From the NCBI RefSeq assembly GCF_000196175.1, contig NC_005363.1:1736001-1800000 (forward strand): a DNA stretch of 64,000 nucleotides. The letters run 5' to 3'. Below the pieces are notes generated by a model. It was given only the letters and a program-made list of their open reading frames with translations. It was not told the origin of the DNA and searched no databases. Made by a program: the position numbers and the translations under genes. Every line of letters starts with the position of its first letter. Positions within the stretch are counted from its first letter, which is position 1. Shown in pieces: positions 16,629-25,614 of this stretch. Source of the DNA: Bdellovibrio bacteriovorus HD100. Lineage in GTDB: Bacteria; Bdellovibrionota; Bdellovibrionia; Bdellovibrionales; Bdellovibrionaceae.

Positions 16629-18791
16629 GTGAAGCAGCGACGAACTGCTGAGTGTGTCTATCTAAAAAAGGCTTTGAAATGTTTTGACCCTGGGGTAGAA
16701 AATACCGTGGGTCTAGAAAATCAGGTTAATCCATTCGGGAAATTAGTACACACCAGTCTCATGGTTCAAGCCACGTTAGGCTTCGATTGGTCCCAAACAG
16801 AACTGGGCCCCATAGAAAATTGGGATTTCGGTTTAATCAATTCCTTGCGCATTGTTTTCAGTTGTCCGGTCGGGATGTACTGCACCTGGGGTCCCCAGCG
16901 GCGGGTTTTCTATAATGATGCCTATATTCCAATACTAAAACATCGTCATCCGCACGCCTTGGGTTCACCTCTTCATGAGGTTTGGCCCGAAGTGTGGGAT
17001 CAGGTGCATGCCATTGCCAGCAAAGTGGAGTCCGGTGGATTCGTGCTGGAATCTGATGTGCAGTTTGATATCGAAGTCGATGGCAAGCCTCAGGGAAACT
17101 ATTATACCTACGGGAATTCTCCGCTGTTTAATGCCGAGGGTAAAGTGTCGGGAATGCTGTGTACGATTCTGGACACGACGACGTCGGTGAAAAGAAATCA
17201 AGCCGCGGAAGAGAGTCTGGCCCGCTCCAATCAGGAAGTCCGGGCTGAGCGCAGAAAGTTGCGTTCTATTTTGGAGAAGGCCCCCATTGCCATGGCGGTG
17301 CTTGACGGGCCGGAGCACCGTTTTTCGATGACGAATGATTCTTACCGGGATCTTTTTCTGGGGGATTGTGATGTCACCGGACGAAGAGTGAAAGATGTTT
17401 TTCCCAAGACTGAAAAAATCGGGTTGATTGCGCTGCTTGATGAAGTCTATCGCACCGGAAAAGTCTTTGAAGCTAAAAATTACGAGATTCATGATCGACG
17501 TGCCGACGGGGTTGAGTTCTCAGTCTTTGTCGATGTTGTCTATCAGCCCATTTATGATTTTAACGATGAAATAGAAGGGCTTGTTCTTGCTGCGAACAAC
17601 GTCACGGAGCAGGTGATGGCTGAACGGGCTTTGCAGGCGGCAAAAAGCGCCGCCGAAAATGCGAATCAGGCCAAGTCTGCGTTCCTGGCAAACATGTCCC
17701 ACGAAATCCGCACTCCTTTAGGGGTCATTCTGGGGTTTGCAGAAATCATCGGGACTCAGGATCTTGATGAGTCAGAACGAAAGAATTATTTCGAAATCAT
17801 TCATCGCAATGGTTTGTCCCTGACGCGTATTATTGATGACATTCTGGATCTGTCCAAAATCGAAGCGGGTAAGTTCGAAATCGAAAAGTCACCTGTGAAA
17901 CTAAAAAAACTGCTTCAGGAAGTCCTGACCATGTTCTTTGACCAGGCCTCCAGAAAAAACATTTATCTGAATTACGAGTTGGGCGAGATTGCGCCCCTGA
18001 TTATTCTTTCTGATGTCGTTCGCATCCGTCAGGTTTTGGTGAATCTGATTGGAAATGCGATCAAGTTCACAATGAAGGGGTCCGTCAAGGTGTCCTGCCG
18101 AGCAGAGCAGGTGACGGCAACACGCAAGAAAATAGTATTCAGCATTGAAGACACCGGCATTGGCATGACTCAGGAGCAGGCGGAGCGGTTGTTCCAGCCA
18201 TTCACGCAAGCCGACGCCACCTCCACTCGCCAGTTTGGCGGCACGGGACTGGGCTTGGCGCTTTCCAGAAATCTGGCCCGAGCTCTTGGGGGAGATGTCA
18301 GTATTGTGCGTTGTGAGCCCCGGCAGGGTTGTACTTTCGAGTTTTCATTCCAGGCCGAGGATGTCAGTGAACTCTCGGTCGCGGGGCAAGCAGAGAGTGC
18401 CGGTGCCGTGGAACAAAAGCCACTGGCCGGTTTCAAGGTTTTGGCCGTTGATGATTCGCGGGACAACCGTGAACTGATCTCGACTGTGTTGAGCAGTTGG
18501 GGCCTGGATGTCACCGAAGCGGAAAGCGGCGAAGAGGCTCTGACTCAAGCTCTTAAGGAGCATTTTGATCTCGTTTTGATGGATATTCAGATGCCTGGTC
18601 TTGATGGTTTTGGGACTCTGGCGGGCCTTCGCAAGCAGGGGTTCCAGGGGCCGGTCATCGCCTTGACTGCTCATGCGATGAAAGAGGACAAAGACCGCTC
18701 TTTTGCGGCGGGATTCCTGGATCATCTGACGAAACCGATTAATTCAAAAGTCCTTCTTCAGGCAATTCAGTCGCATCTGAAGCATTCGTAA
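16629..18791 (+). CDS. Hybrid sensor histidine kinase (PAS-PAS-HisKA-HATPase-REC)
   Basis: 720 residues, no membrane helix, so cytoplasmic. Domains: PAS-like 50-190 (LGPIENWDFGLINSLRIVF, VFYNDAYIPIL), a short coiled coil, PAS 214-330, HisKA with phospho-His H358 (FLANMSHEIRTPLG), HATPase_c (NLIGNAIKF, DTGIGMTQEQ, GGTGLGLALS), and receiver with D652 (LVLMDIQMPG) and Lys in LTKPIN. The ligand is unknown. A hybrid kinase normally passes phosphate through an HPt protein, and none with an intact His is nearby. GTG 16629 is the first start but lacks a ribosome site; ATG 16761 is possible. Confidence 0.9.
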   Translation: MKQRRTAECVYLKKALKCFDPGVENTVGLENQVNPFGKLVHTSLMVQATLGFDWSQTELGPIENWDFGLINSLRIVFSCPVGMYCTWGPQRRVFYNDAYIPILKHRHPHALGSPLHEVWPEVWDQVHAIASKVESGGFVLESDVQFDIEVDGKPQGNYYTYGNSPLFNAEGKVSGMLCTILDTTTSVKRNQAAEESLARSNQEVRAERRKLRSILEKAPIAMAVLDGPEHRFSMTNDSYRDLFLGDCDVTGRRVKDVFPKTEKIGLIALLDEVYRTGKVFEAKNYEIHDRRADGVEFSVFVDVVYQPIYDFNDEIEGLVLAANNVTEQVMAERALQAAKSAAENANQAKSAFLANMSHEIRTPLGVILGFAEIIGTQDLDESERKNYFEIIHRNGLSLTRIIDDILDLSKIEAGKFEIEKSPVKLKKLLQEVLTMFFDQASRKNIYLNYELGEIAPLIILSDVVRIRQVLVNLIGNAIKFTMKGSVKVSCRAEQVTATRKKIVFSIEDTGIGMTQEQAERLFQPFTQADATSTRQFGGTGLGLALSRNLARALGGDVSIVRCEPRQGCTFEFSFQAEDVSELSVAGQAESAGAVEQKPLAGFKVLAVDDSRDNRELISTVLSSWGLDVTEAESGEEALTQALKEHFDLVLMDIQMPGLDGFGTLAGLRKQGFQGPVIALTAHAMKEDKDRSFAAGFLDHLTKPINSKVLLQAIQSHLKHS

Positions 18792-18797
18792 ATGATT

Positions 18798-19208
18798 CTA
18801 TTTGCAAAGAAGTTCGATCCAGCGAAGGGCTTCCTTCGCGTTGGGGCTGGCGGGGGCGTCCTCGGCCTGATTGTCGCCCGTCATGACGTCCTGCTTTTTG
18901 CGGGCGCAGTCTTTTTTGGTTTTGTCTTTTAATTTCGCCAGCTCAAAAGCCGGTTCCAGAGTATAGAACAGGCGGGCTACGTCCTGTTCTTTGTCGTCGC
19001 CTTCAGTGGGATTGGATTTTTCGTACTGATTTAAAGTCGCTTCAAATGATTTTTCCAAGGCCTTCAATGCAGTGCCTTTTTTCTCGAAGGTGGTTTCCTT
19101 AGAGGCTTTTTCGAAAGCGGCCTGTGACTCTTTAAAGAAGTCTTCAGCGGAGTTGAGTGGGGCTGCATGGGCGGCCAGTAAAGTCAGGGCTAATGCTATT
19201 TTAAACAT
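18798..19208 (-). CDS. Small secreted hypothetical protein
   Basis: 136 residues with a signal peptide (MFKIALALTLLAAHAAPLNS). The mature part is helical and charged (SAEDFFKESQAAFEKASKE, KALEKSFEATLNQYEKS) with Cys near the C-terminus (DCARKK, IELLCK). No family recognised. AAGGGCGAC lies just before ATG 19208. Its start overlaps the end of the SLT-like gene by 13 bases, so the two are probably translated from one message and may act together in the periplasm. Confidence 0.65.
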   Translation of the reverse strand: MFKIALALTLLAAHAAPLNSAEDFFKESQAAFEKASKETTFEKKGTALKALEKSFEATLNQYEKSNPTEGDDKEQDVARLFYTLEPAFELAKLKDKTKKDCARKKQDVMTGDNQAEDAPASPNAKEALRWIELLCK

Positions 19209-20344
19209 GTGTCGCCCTTCTTGTCGGCCGGGGTGTGAGGTACACCGGGTTTGTATTCATCCAGCAGCTCGTTCATTTTGACTTCGGTCTGGCGAACATA
19301 CGGGTTGTTTTTAATGATGCGTGAAACAGCATCACCCGGTGCCGTGGTGTTGGAAAGACGCAGTTTGCGAATCAGGGATTTGGCTTCGGATGGGCCTTGT
19401 GGTCCATAGGCCACCAGAGTCAGATAATTCAGGACATCCTGATTGGCGGCCAGTCTTCCGGCGCGGGCGGCAAGTGCGGGTCTTACAATGCTGTCGCGCA
19501 CATGCACATAATAGCCAAGTGAATAGATCAGATTTCGTGCGACCCCTTTGCCGGGGCTGACCCAGGTGCAGTAGTTTTTCGGACTGCCCGGGCGAGGTGG
19601 GGGATTCACCAGATCATCTTTCATGATATCGCGGAAGGGTTTGCAGGCAGGGTTCTGGCTTTTCATCAAAGTCTCCAGAATGTTGCGACCATTCCCTTCG
19701 ATGAATTCGCCGTCCTCTTTCCAGCCAGCCAGTTCTTTCACCGGATTGGATGTCAGCTGTCCCATTCCCACGCCGCCGTTATAGGCGATGTAAAAGTTGA
19801 AAGCCGTTTCGTTGTTGATTTTTTTTAGAATGAAGCGGGGATCAATGGGATTTCGGTCTGAAGACATGCAGTTCAGGGCCTGATTCAAAGAATATTCGAT
19901 AAAGTCCACTGTTGATGAATCCAGACAAGGCGCTGATTTTCCCGCGTTTTCAAATTTCTTCGGGCGGTCTTTCAGGCAGCTGTATCCTTGATTGCCAACT
20001 TCGCGTTGCAGAGAGGCTTCGATGCATTCACGGCGGATGGCTTTGACATTGCTTTGAGCCTTGGTGACCTTGGCAATATCCTGAGAGGTTTTTTTGAGGG
20101 CTTTAAAGCGGTCTTCCAGTTCGCAGGCCACGACATAGCCCGCTTTTCGCGAAGCTTCAAAGTTGCTATAGGCAAAAGCTTGGGTCAGCGGATCGGTGGC
20201 CTGGATCAGGGACTGGTTGATTTCCTGGTTCGAGACACCTTTGCTGCCGGACTTGTCATTCACACATTGAGGGGCCGCAGTGGCGGGAAGGGCCACAAAG
20301 CTTGAAAGTGCTGCAATAAGAAGAGGAAGTTTAAGCTGTCTCAC
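19196..20344 (-). CDS. Secreted lytic-transglycosylase-like protein
   Basis: 382 residues with a signal peptide (LLIAALSSFVALPATA). A region near the middle, KKINNETAFNFYIAYNGG followed by VGMGQLTS, resembles the SLT fold, in which a catalytic Glu is followed by a GxMQL-type strand; NLIYSLGYYVHVRDSI could be the later helix. Cleavage of host or own peptidoglycan is possible but unproven. A GTG start at 20344 is chosen because the longer frame would run over the hflX terminator. About seven Cys in the mature part suggest disulphides. Confidence 0.55.
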   Translation of the reverse strand: MRQLKLPLLIAALSSFVALPATAAPQCVNDKSGSKGVSNQEINQSLIQATDPLTQAFAYSNFEASRKAGYVVACELEDRFKALKKTSQDIAKVTKAQSNVKAIRRECIEASLQREVGNQGYSCLKDRPKKFENAGKSAPCLDSSTVDFIEYSLNQALNCMSSDRNPIDPRFILKKINNETAFNFYIAYNGGVGMGQLTSNPVKELAGWKEDGEFIEGNGRNILETLMKSQNPACKPFRDIMKDDLVNPPPRPGSPKNYCTWVSPGKGVARNLIYSLGYYVHVRDSIVRPALAARAGRLAANQDVLNYLTLVAYGPQGPSEAKSLIRKLRLSNTTAPGDAVSRIIKNNPYVRQTEVKMNELLDEYKPGVPHTPADKKGDTCLK

Positions 20345-20384
20345 TTCAGGCTTATCGGCGGGATTATGGAATGGATGAGCTTTA

Positions 20385-20420
20385 AAAAGAAAAACCCCAA
20401 GACCTACGTCTCGGGGTTTT
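20385..20420 (-). terminator. Rho-independent terminator of hflX
   Basis: On the minus strand AAAACCCC and GGGGTTTT enclose an inner AGAC/GTCT stem, followed by TTTTTCTTTTT. It lies 30 bases past the hflX stop. Confidence 0.88.
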
Positions 20421-20450
20421 GTGAGTGAACTCAAATATGTGTTCCGGGGC

Positions 20451-21716
20451 TTACTTTACCAGATAGTCCTTCCAGCGGTTGATCAGTGTGGGAGTCAGCT
20501 GGGTGTAACAGACGGTGCCTTCAGTGGCGGTCTCTTTGCGCAGAATCTGGGCTTCGCGCCCCAGGTCGAAGATTTTGTATTCTTCGGCCCGTGGGAAGTA
20601 AAGCTGCACGTCCTGCTGCATTTCGCTCACTGTTTGTGCCATCAGTTTTTTCAGCTGCTCCATGCCTTGGCCGGTCAGGGCGCTGACAAAGACGCGAGGA
20701 TAAGCTTTCACTCGGAATTGTCGCTCTAAAGGTGCGACATCACACTTGTTAAAGACGTGGATGATCTTTTTATCCTGCCAGTTGAATTCTTTAATCAAAG
20801 CTTCAACCACCTCGATTTGTCTTTCCATATTCGGCGAGGACAGGTCCACCACGTGCAAGAGCACGTCGGCTTCCGAGGATTCTTCAAGCGTTGCTTTAAA
20901 GGCCTCAATCAGTTGTGTTGGCAGTTTGCGGATGAATCCCACGGTGTCAGTGACGACAGCAGGGGGTGCATCCGGCAGAAAGATCTTGCGGGTTGTTGGA
21001 TCCAACGTCGCAAAGACCTGATTTTTCGTCATCACCTGAGCGCCAGTCAGGCGGTTCAGGATCGAGCTTTTTCCGGAGTTGGTGTAACCCACCAGTGCAA
21101 AAGAGGGGATCTCGTGACGACGACGGGATTGTCTGTGTTGTGCGCGGTTTTGGCGCACACTTTCAAGTTTTTTCTTAATAAGGGCCACGCGCTCACGGAT
21201 GCGACGACGGTCGTTTTCCAGAGCGGTTTCACCCGGGCCTCGGGTTCCGATACCACCCCCCTGGCGGGACAGGGAATCAAGCCAGGCGCCGACGTTGCGG
21301 GGCATTTGATCCAGAAGCTGTGCAAGTTCCACTTGAAGTTTTCCTTCAAAGGTTTGTGCACGCTGGGCAAAGATATCCAGAATCAGCTGATTGCGATCGA
21401 TCACGCGGGCTTTCACGATCTGCTGCAAGTTTCGTTGCTGCACACCCGAAAGCTGGTGATCCATCACCACAATCGTGGCTCCGCTGTCGCGAACCATTTC
21501 AGCCACTTCCTCCACTTTTCCGGTTCCAATCAAGGTTGCCGGATTCCATTGCGGAAGAACCTGAATGATAGAGCCCACGACTTCGCCGCCAGCGGCAGAA
21601 ACCAGCTCTTCAAGTTCCAACAGATTTTCTTTGATTTCAGTAAGGGGCTCGGTCTTGAGGCCGACACCAATGACGATCGCTCTATCCTGGTCTTTGACTT
21701 GGGCTTGATTATTCAA
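20451..21716 (-). CDS. hflX: GTPase HflX
   Basis: Ribosome-associated GTPase that splits stalled 70S ribosomes under stress. 421 residues. The N-terminal HflX domain (NPATLIGTGKVEEV, RQGGGIGTRGPGETALENDR) is followed by the GTPase: FALVGYTNSGKSS (G1), DTVGF (G3), HVFNKCDV (G4). The start is a TTG at 21716 with GGGAGG about 10 bases upstream; no in-frame ATG lies near the N-terminus of the conserved region. It has its own terminator. Confidence 0.95.
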   Translation of the reverse strand: MNNQAQVKDQDRAIVIGVGLKTEPLTEIKENLLELEELVSAAGGEVVGSIIQVLPQWNPATLIGTGKVEEVAEMVRDSGATIVVMDHQLSGVQQRNLQQIVKARVIDRNQLILDIFAQRAQTFEGKLQVELAQLLDQMPRNVGAWLDSLSRQGGGIGTRGPGETALENDRRRIRERVALIKKKLESVRQNRAQHRQSRRRHEIPSFALVGYTNSGKSSILNRLTGAQVMTKNQVFATLDPTTRKIFLPDAPPAVVTDTVGFIRKLPTQLIEAFKATLEESSEADVLLHVVDLSSPNMERQIEVVEALIKEFNWQDKKIIHVFNKCDVAPLERQFRVKAYPRVFVSALTGQGMEQLKKLMAQTVSEMQQDVQLYFPRAEEYKIFDLGREAQILRKETATEGTVCYTQLTPTLINRWKDYLVK

Positions 21717-21771
21717 TCAGGAAAACCCTCCCTTAGTCTTAATTTTAGCACGGTCAGGGAAGAGCACAAAG

Positions 21772-22908
21772 TTAAATTTGCAGAAGCAAAGTCAGGATTC
21801 CGCCAGCAAGAATCAAAGCCGCGCTGGGAAGGCGTCGGCGCAGCAAAACCAGACTAACCAAAAAGAGTCCCCACGACAGGGGGGTCACCAAAGCGTCCCG
21901 CCCCAGCTGCACCAGTGTGGAAAATAGCAACCCCACCGAAACCGCGACCACGCCTTGGAGGAACTGTTTGAGGGGCTCTGATTTTTTCATCCATTGATAG
22001 GCTGGGATGCTGAGGGCGACAAAAACAAAGGCCGGCAGGAAAATCCCCACGGTGGCAATCAGGGCCCCCGAGGGGCCTTGCAACAGATAGCCGATAAAAC
22101 TGGCGGTGGTAAAAACCGGCCCCGGAGTGAATTGTCCAACGGCGATGGCATCCATCAACTGGGTTTCTGTCAGCCAGCCGCGTTTTTCAATCAATTCGGT
22201 TTTCAGAAAACTGAGCAGCACATATCCACTGCCAAACAGAACTGAGCCCACTTTGAAAAACACCCAGAACAGGGCGCCGGCATTCCAAAGACGGGTGTTG
22301 GTTTTTAAAAGTGGCAAAGCCAGAATGCCTCCGGCCAGAAGTAACGGGATTTCCGCCATGCCTGCCGAATGCAAAAGGGCCGAGATCACCACCAGTAGCA
22401 GCAAAGACACCGTGGATGGGGCGCGCAGGGAGCGAAGATTTTCTCTCAGATTGTTACTGGTGATTGAACTGACTTTTAAAAGGCTTAACAAAAACCTGGA
22501 AGAAGCCTGCAGGATCACCGCCAGCACCACGGCTTTGACGCCCGTTAAAAAACTTTCCATCTGCGGAAGTTTTGCAAAATGCACATAGAAAGCGGCAATC
22601 AGAGTGACAAGCAAAAATGCGGGAAGAATAAAACAGACACCGGCCACCACCAGACCGCTCCATCCGGCACGGCGATGTCCCAGGTGGATGGCTAGTTCAG
22701 TGGAGTTTGGTCCCGGGATCAGGTTTGTCAGAGCCAGCAGCTCCAAAAACTCCGCCCGCGTGACCCATTGGCGGCGATGGACGAATTCTTCTTCCATCAA
22801 AGAAATATGCGCAGCGGGGCCACCAAAGGAGGTGGCGCCCAGTTTTAAGAAAATCCAGGCAAGCTCCCTCAGGGACCCTTGAGAGCTTTCCGGATTACTT
22901 TTTGCCAC
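21772..22908 (-). CDS. chrA: Chromate transporter (ChrA, two-domain)
   Basis: Inner-membrane protein of the CHR family, 378 residues, two homologous halves. First half: LGATSFGGPAAHISLMEEE, then NLIPGPNSTELAIHLG. Second half: FKVGSVLFGSGYVLLSFLK, then AIAVGQFTPGPVFTTASFIG. Both FGG/FGSG and PGP motifs are conserved. It exports chromate in characterised members; here the natural anion is unknown. Its GTG start overlaps the 3' end of the malic enzyme gene by 14 bases, so expression is linked. Confidence 0.9.
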   Translation of the reverse strand: MAKSNPESSQGSLRELAWIFLKLGATSFGGPAAHISLMEEEFVHRRQWVTRAEFLELLALTNLIPGPNSTELAIHLGHRRAGWSGLVVAGVCFILPAFLLVTLIAAFYVHFAKLPQMESFLTGVKAVVLAVILQASSRFLLSLLKVSSITSNNLRENLRSLRAPSTVSLLLLVVISALLHSAGMAEIPLLLAGGILALPLLKTNTRLWNAGALFWVFFKVGSVLFGSGYVLLSFLKTELIEKRGWLTETQLMDAIAVGQFTPGPVFTTASFIGYLLQGPSGALIATVGIFLPAFVFVALSIPAYQWMKKSEPLKQFLQGVVAVSVGLLFSTLVQLGRDALVTPLSWGLFLVSLVLLRRRLPSAALILAGGILTLLLQI

Positions 22909-25238
22909 GGCTTTTCAGAACTTCTTTGATGTATTGCGCTTCCAGGGCGGTGAAGACCACGGAGTTCACAATGCCATCAACCGTTGTGGTTCTTTGCAGA
23001 ACGTTGGCAGAGCGGCGCACACCGGTCAGGAACGGACCAATCACCTCGGCCTTGCCGATTTGTTGAATCAGTTTGTAGGCGATGTTGGAGGATTCCAGAT
23101 TCGGGAAGACCAGCACATTGGCGCCACCTTTAAGTCCCGAGAACGGGAACAAGCGTTCCATGATTTCAGGGTTCACCGCGGTGTCGGCTTGCATGTCGCC
23201 TTCGATCATCAGATCCGGGCGCAAAGAGCGGGCGATTTCCGCCGCTTTTTTCATCTTGCGAGGTGTGCCTTCAGCACCGCTGAAGTTGGAATAGCTCAGC
23301 ATCGCCACACGAGGCTCAATGCCGAAGTACTCAACGATCTTTGCGGCTTGCAGGGCGATTTGTGCGCACTGCTCAGCGGTGGGGTTGAGATTCACGGTGG
23401 TGTCGGCCAAAACCAGGAACTTGTCTTCCAATAAAACAAAGTTCAGACCCGCCGGGATGCCTTCCTTGTAAACGCCGATGGTTTGCAGAATCGGACGAAC
23501 CGCATCGGCATAGTTGATGGAGGATCCACTGACCATACCGTCAGCTTCACCTTGATTGACCATCATCGCCGCGAAGTAATTCGGGTCCGCCATCAAGCGC
23601 TCGGCTTCGCCCAGATTGATGCCTTTACGCTGGCGCAAAGAATACAGCTTTTCAACGAAGCTGAAATACTTCGGATGAGAGGACGGGTGAACGATGCTGA
23701 CATCATTCAACAGCGGGATATCCAAAGCTTTGATTTTTTCCTTCACGCGTTCCGGGTAACCCAGCAGGATTGGCTGGCAGATTTTTTCTTCAACCAATGT
23801 CGCCAAGGCCTTCAAAACCTTGGTGCTGGTGCCTTCCGGGAACACGATGCGTGGAAGTTCGCCACCATTGGCCGCCGAATTTTGGTGTACACGGTTGATC
23901 GCAGAGCGGATGAAGACTTTGGATGGCCCTTGCAGAGCCTCCAAAGATTCGCGGTACTGATCCCAATCTTCGATAGCACGAGTGGCTACGCCGGATTTCA
24001 TCGCCGCTTTTGCCACTTCCGGTGCCACCCACAGCAACACACGCGTGTCGAAGGGTTTCGGGATCAGGTAATCACGGCCGAATTTAAAGCTTTTGCCGCC
24101 ATAGGTGGCAGAAACTTTATCCGGAACATCTTCACGCGCCAGTTTTGCCAGTGCATGAACTGCCGCCAGTTTCATTTCTTCGTTGATCTGAGTGGAGCGC
24201 GTATCCAAAGCCCCGCGGAAGATGGATGGGAAGCCCAGAACGTTGTTCACTTGGTTTGGATAGTCCGAGCGACCGGTTGCGATAATTGCATCCGGACGAG
24301 CCGCGCGGGCTTTGTCAGGAGTGATTTCCGGCTCCGGGTTTGCCATGGCAAAGATGATCGGATCTTTAGCCATGTCCTTCAGCATTTCAGGGGTCAGGGC
24401 GCCCGCCACGGAAAGGCCGACAAAGACATCCGCGCCACGCAGGGCTTCCGTCAGAGTGCGCGCTTCGGTTTCAGAAGCAAAGTACTCTTTGTATTTGTTC
24501 ATGCCAGCCGTACGGCCTTTGTAGATAACACCTTGAGAATCGCACATGATGATGTTTTCACGGCGAGCACCCAACGCGATAAAGATCTTCGCGCAAGAGT
24601 TTGCAGACGCACCCGCACCGTTCACGACGATGCGCACCGTTTCCATTTTGCGGTTGGTGATCGAGCAGGCATTCAAAAGGGCTGCGCCAGAAACAATCGC
24701 GGTTCCGTGCTGGTCATCGTGGAAAACCGGGATGTTCATTTCTTTCTTCAGACGCTCTTCGATTTCAAAGCACTCGGGCGCTTTGATGTCTTCAAGGTTG
24801 ATGCCTCCGAAAGTGGGCTCCAGAACGCGAACCGCATTGCAGAACACGTCGACATCTGTTGCTGCCACTTCAATGTCGGAAGACGTCGATACCGGCAAAT
24901 TGTTTGAACAAGATGCCTTTACCTTCCATCACCGGCTTGCCGGCGGCAGGGCCGATGTTTCCCAAACCCAGTACCGCAGTACCGTTAGAGATCACCGCCA
25001 CCAGATTGCCTTTGGCAGTGTAATCGTAAACTTTTGCTGGATCCTTGGCGATGGCCTTACAAGGTGCTGCCACGCCCGGAGAGTACGCCAGTGAAAGATC
25101 TTTTTCGGTGGCGCAGGGTTTGGAAGAGATGACTTCGATTTTGCCCGGTTTTCCTTGCTGGTGGTACAGCAGGGCTTCTTGGTCGAAGTTTGTTGTCCCG
25201 GTTTTCGGTTCAATTTTAGTTTCAGTTTTGTTGTCCAA
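22895..25238 (-). pseudogene. maeB: NADP malic enzyme / phosphotransacetylase fusion (MaeB), frameshifted
   Basis: Oxidative decarboxylation of malate to pyruvate, with a C-terminal phosphotransacetylase-like domain (FPEGTSTKVLKAL, ADGMVSGSSINYADAVRP). The N-terminal piece starts at TTG 25238 behind AAAGGAG, contains [12 protein letters not shown] and [17 protein letters not shown], and ends at a stop at 24870. The frame then continues as [12 protein letters not shown]...[17 protein letters not shown] in the +1 frame to 22895. One extra base near 24878 (TTCCGAC instead of TTCGAC on the coding strand) explains the break. Everything else is intact, so this is either a sequence error, a recent mutation or recoding. 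Confidence 0.85.
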
Positions 25239-25553
25239 GGATGCTCCTTTGGTGTTGCAGTTTTTGGGCTCCCGAAGCCAGGGATTTTACGACCCATTTC
25301 AATGGGTTAGGGGGAGTCCAGTTACAAGTGCCTTTACTCTACCGAGGGGGGTGGGGTGGGTCAATGAATGGGGAACTTGGCGCGCTGAGCCTTTAAGGCA
25401 AAAAATATTTCTCCGAGCGAAAACTGCTCACTTTTAGAGCAATATTTCTAGTAATTGCGGAAAATCCGCGATCTGTGGGCCTTTGCTGTTCCTAGACCAA
25501 AATCCTCGAGTGTTCGATACTTCGGGGGGAGATCCAGAACGGCCTTTTACTAT
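25239..25553. other. Intergenic region between maeB and the thiolase gene
   Basis: No gene seen. It holds the leader of maeB and small palindromes: interlocking GAGC/GCTC words in the stretch 25415-25440 and a hairpin GCGGA-AAA-TCCGC at 25457-25469. These could be operator sites for the divergent metabolic genes; no known regulator box is recognised. Confidence 0.4.
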
Positions 25554-25582
25554 TTGGTGGAACTGCCGAAAAGACATATCAT
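25554..25582 (+). promoter_or_regulatory. Sigma-70-like promoter of thiolase gene
   Basis: TTGGTG, 17-base spacer, TATCAT (5/6 to TATAAT), 33 bases before the thiolase ATG. The -35 is weak, so an activator may help. Confidence 0.4.
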
Positions 25583-25614
25583 TTTAATGGTTTATACAAC
25601 TAAGGAGACTGTTC

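Noticed and set aside
20352-20359. GCCGATAA (sigma-28 -10 box) upstream of the SLT-like gene
   Set aside because: No matching -35 at 11 bases and the start site would fall at or inside the start codon.
22895-24898. Separate complete 667-residue malic enzyme starting at 24898
   Set aside because: Its first residues (MPVSTSS) are an out-of-frame reading of the upstream piece; the N-terminal domain lies in the other frame.
23483-24907. 474-residue open frame opposite maeB
   Set aside because: Lies wholly antisense to a conserved enzyme, has no motif or ribosome site.
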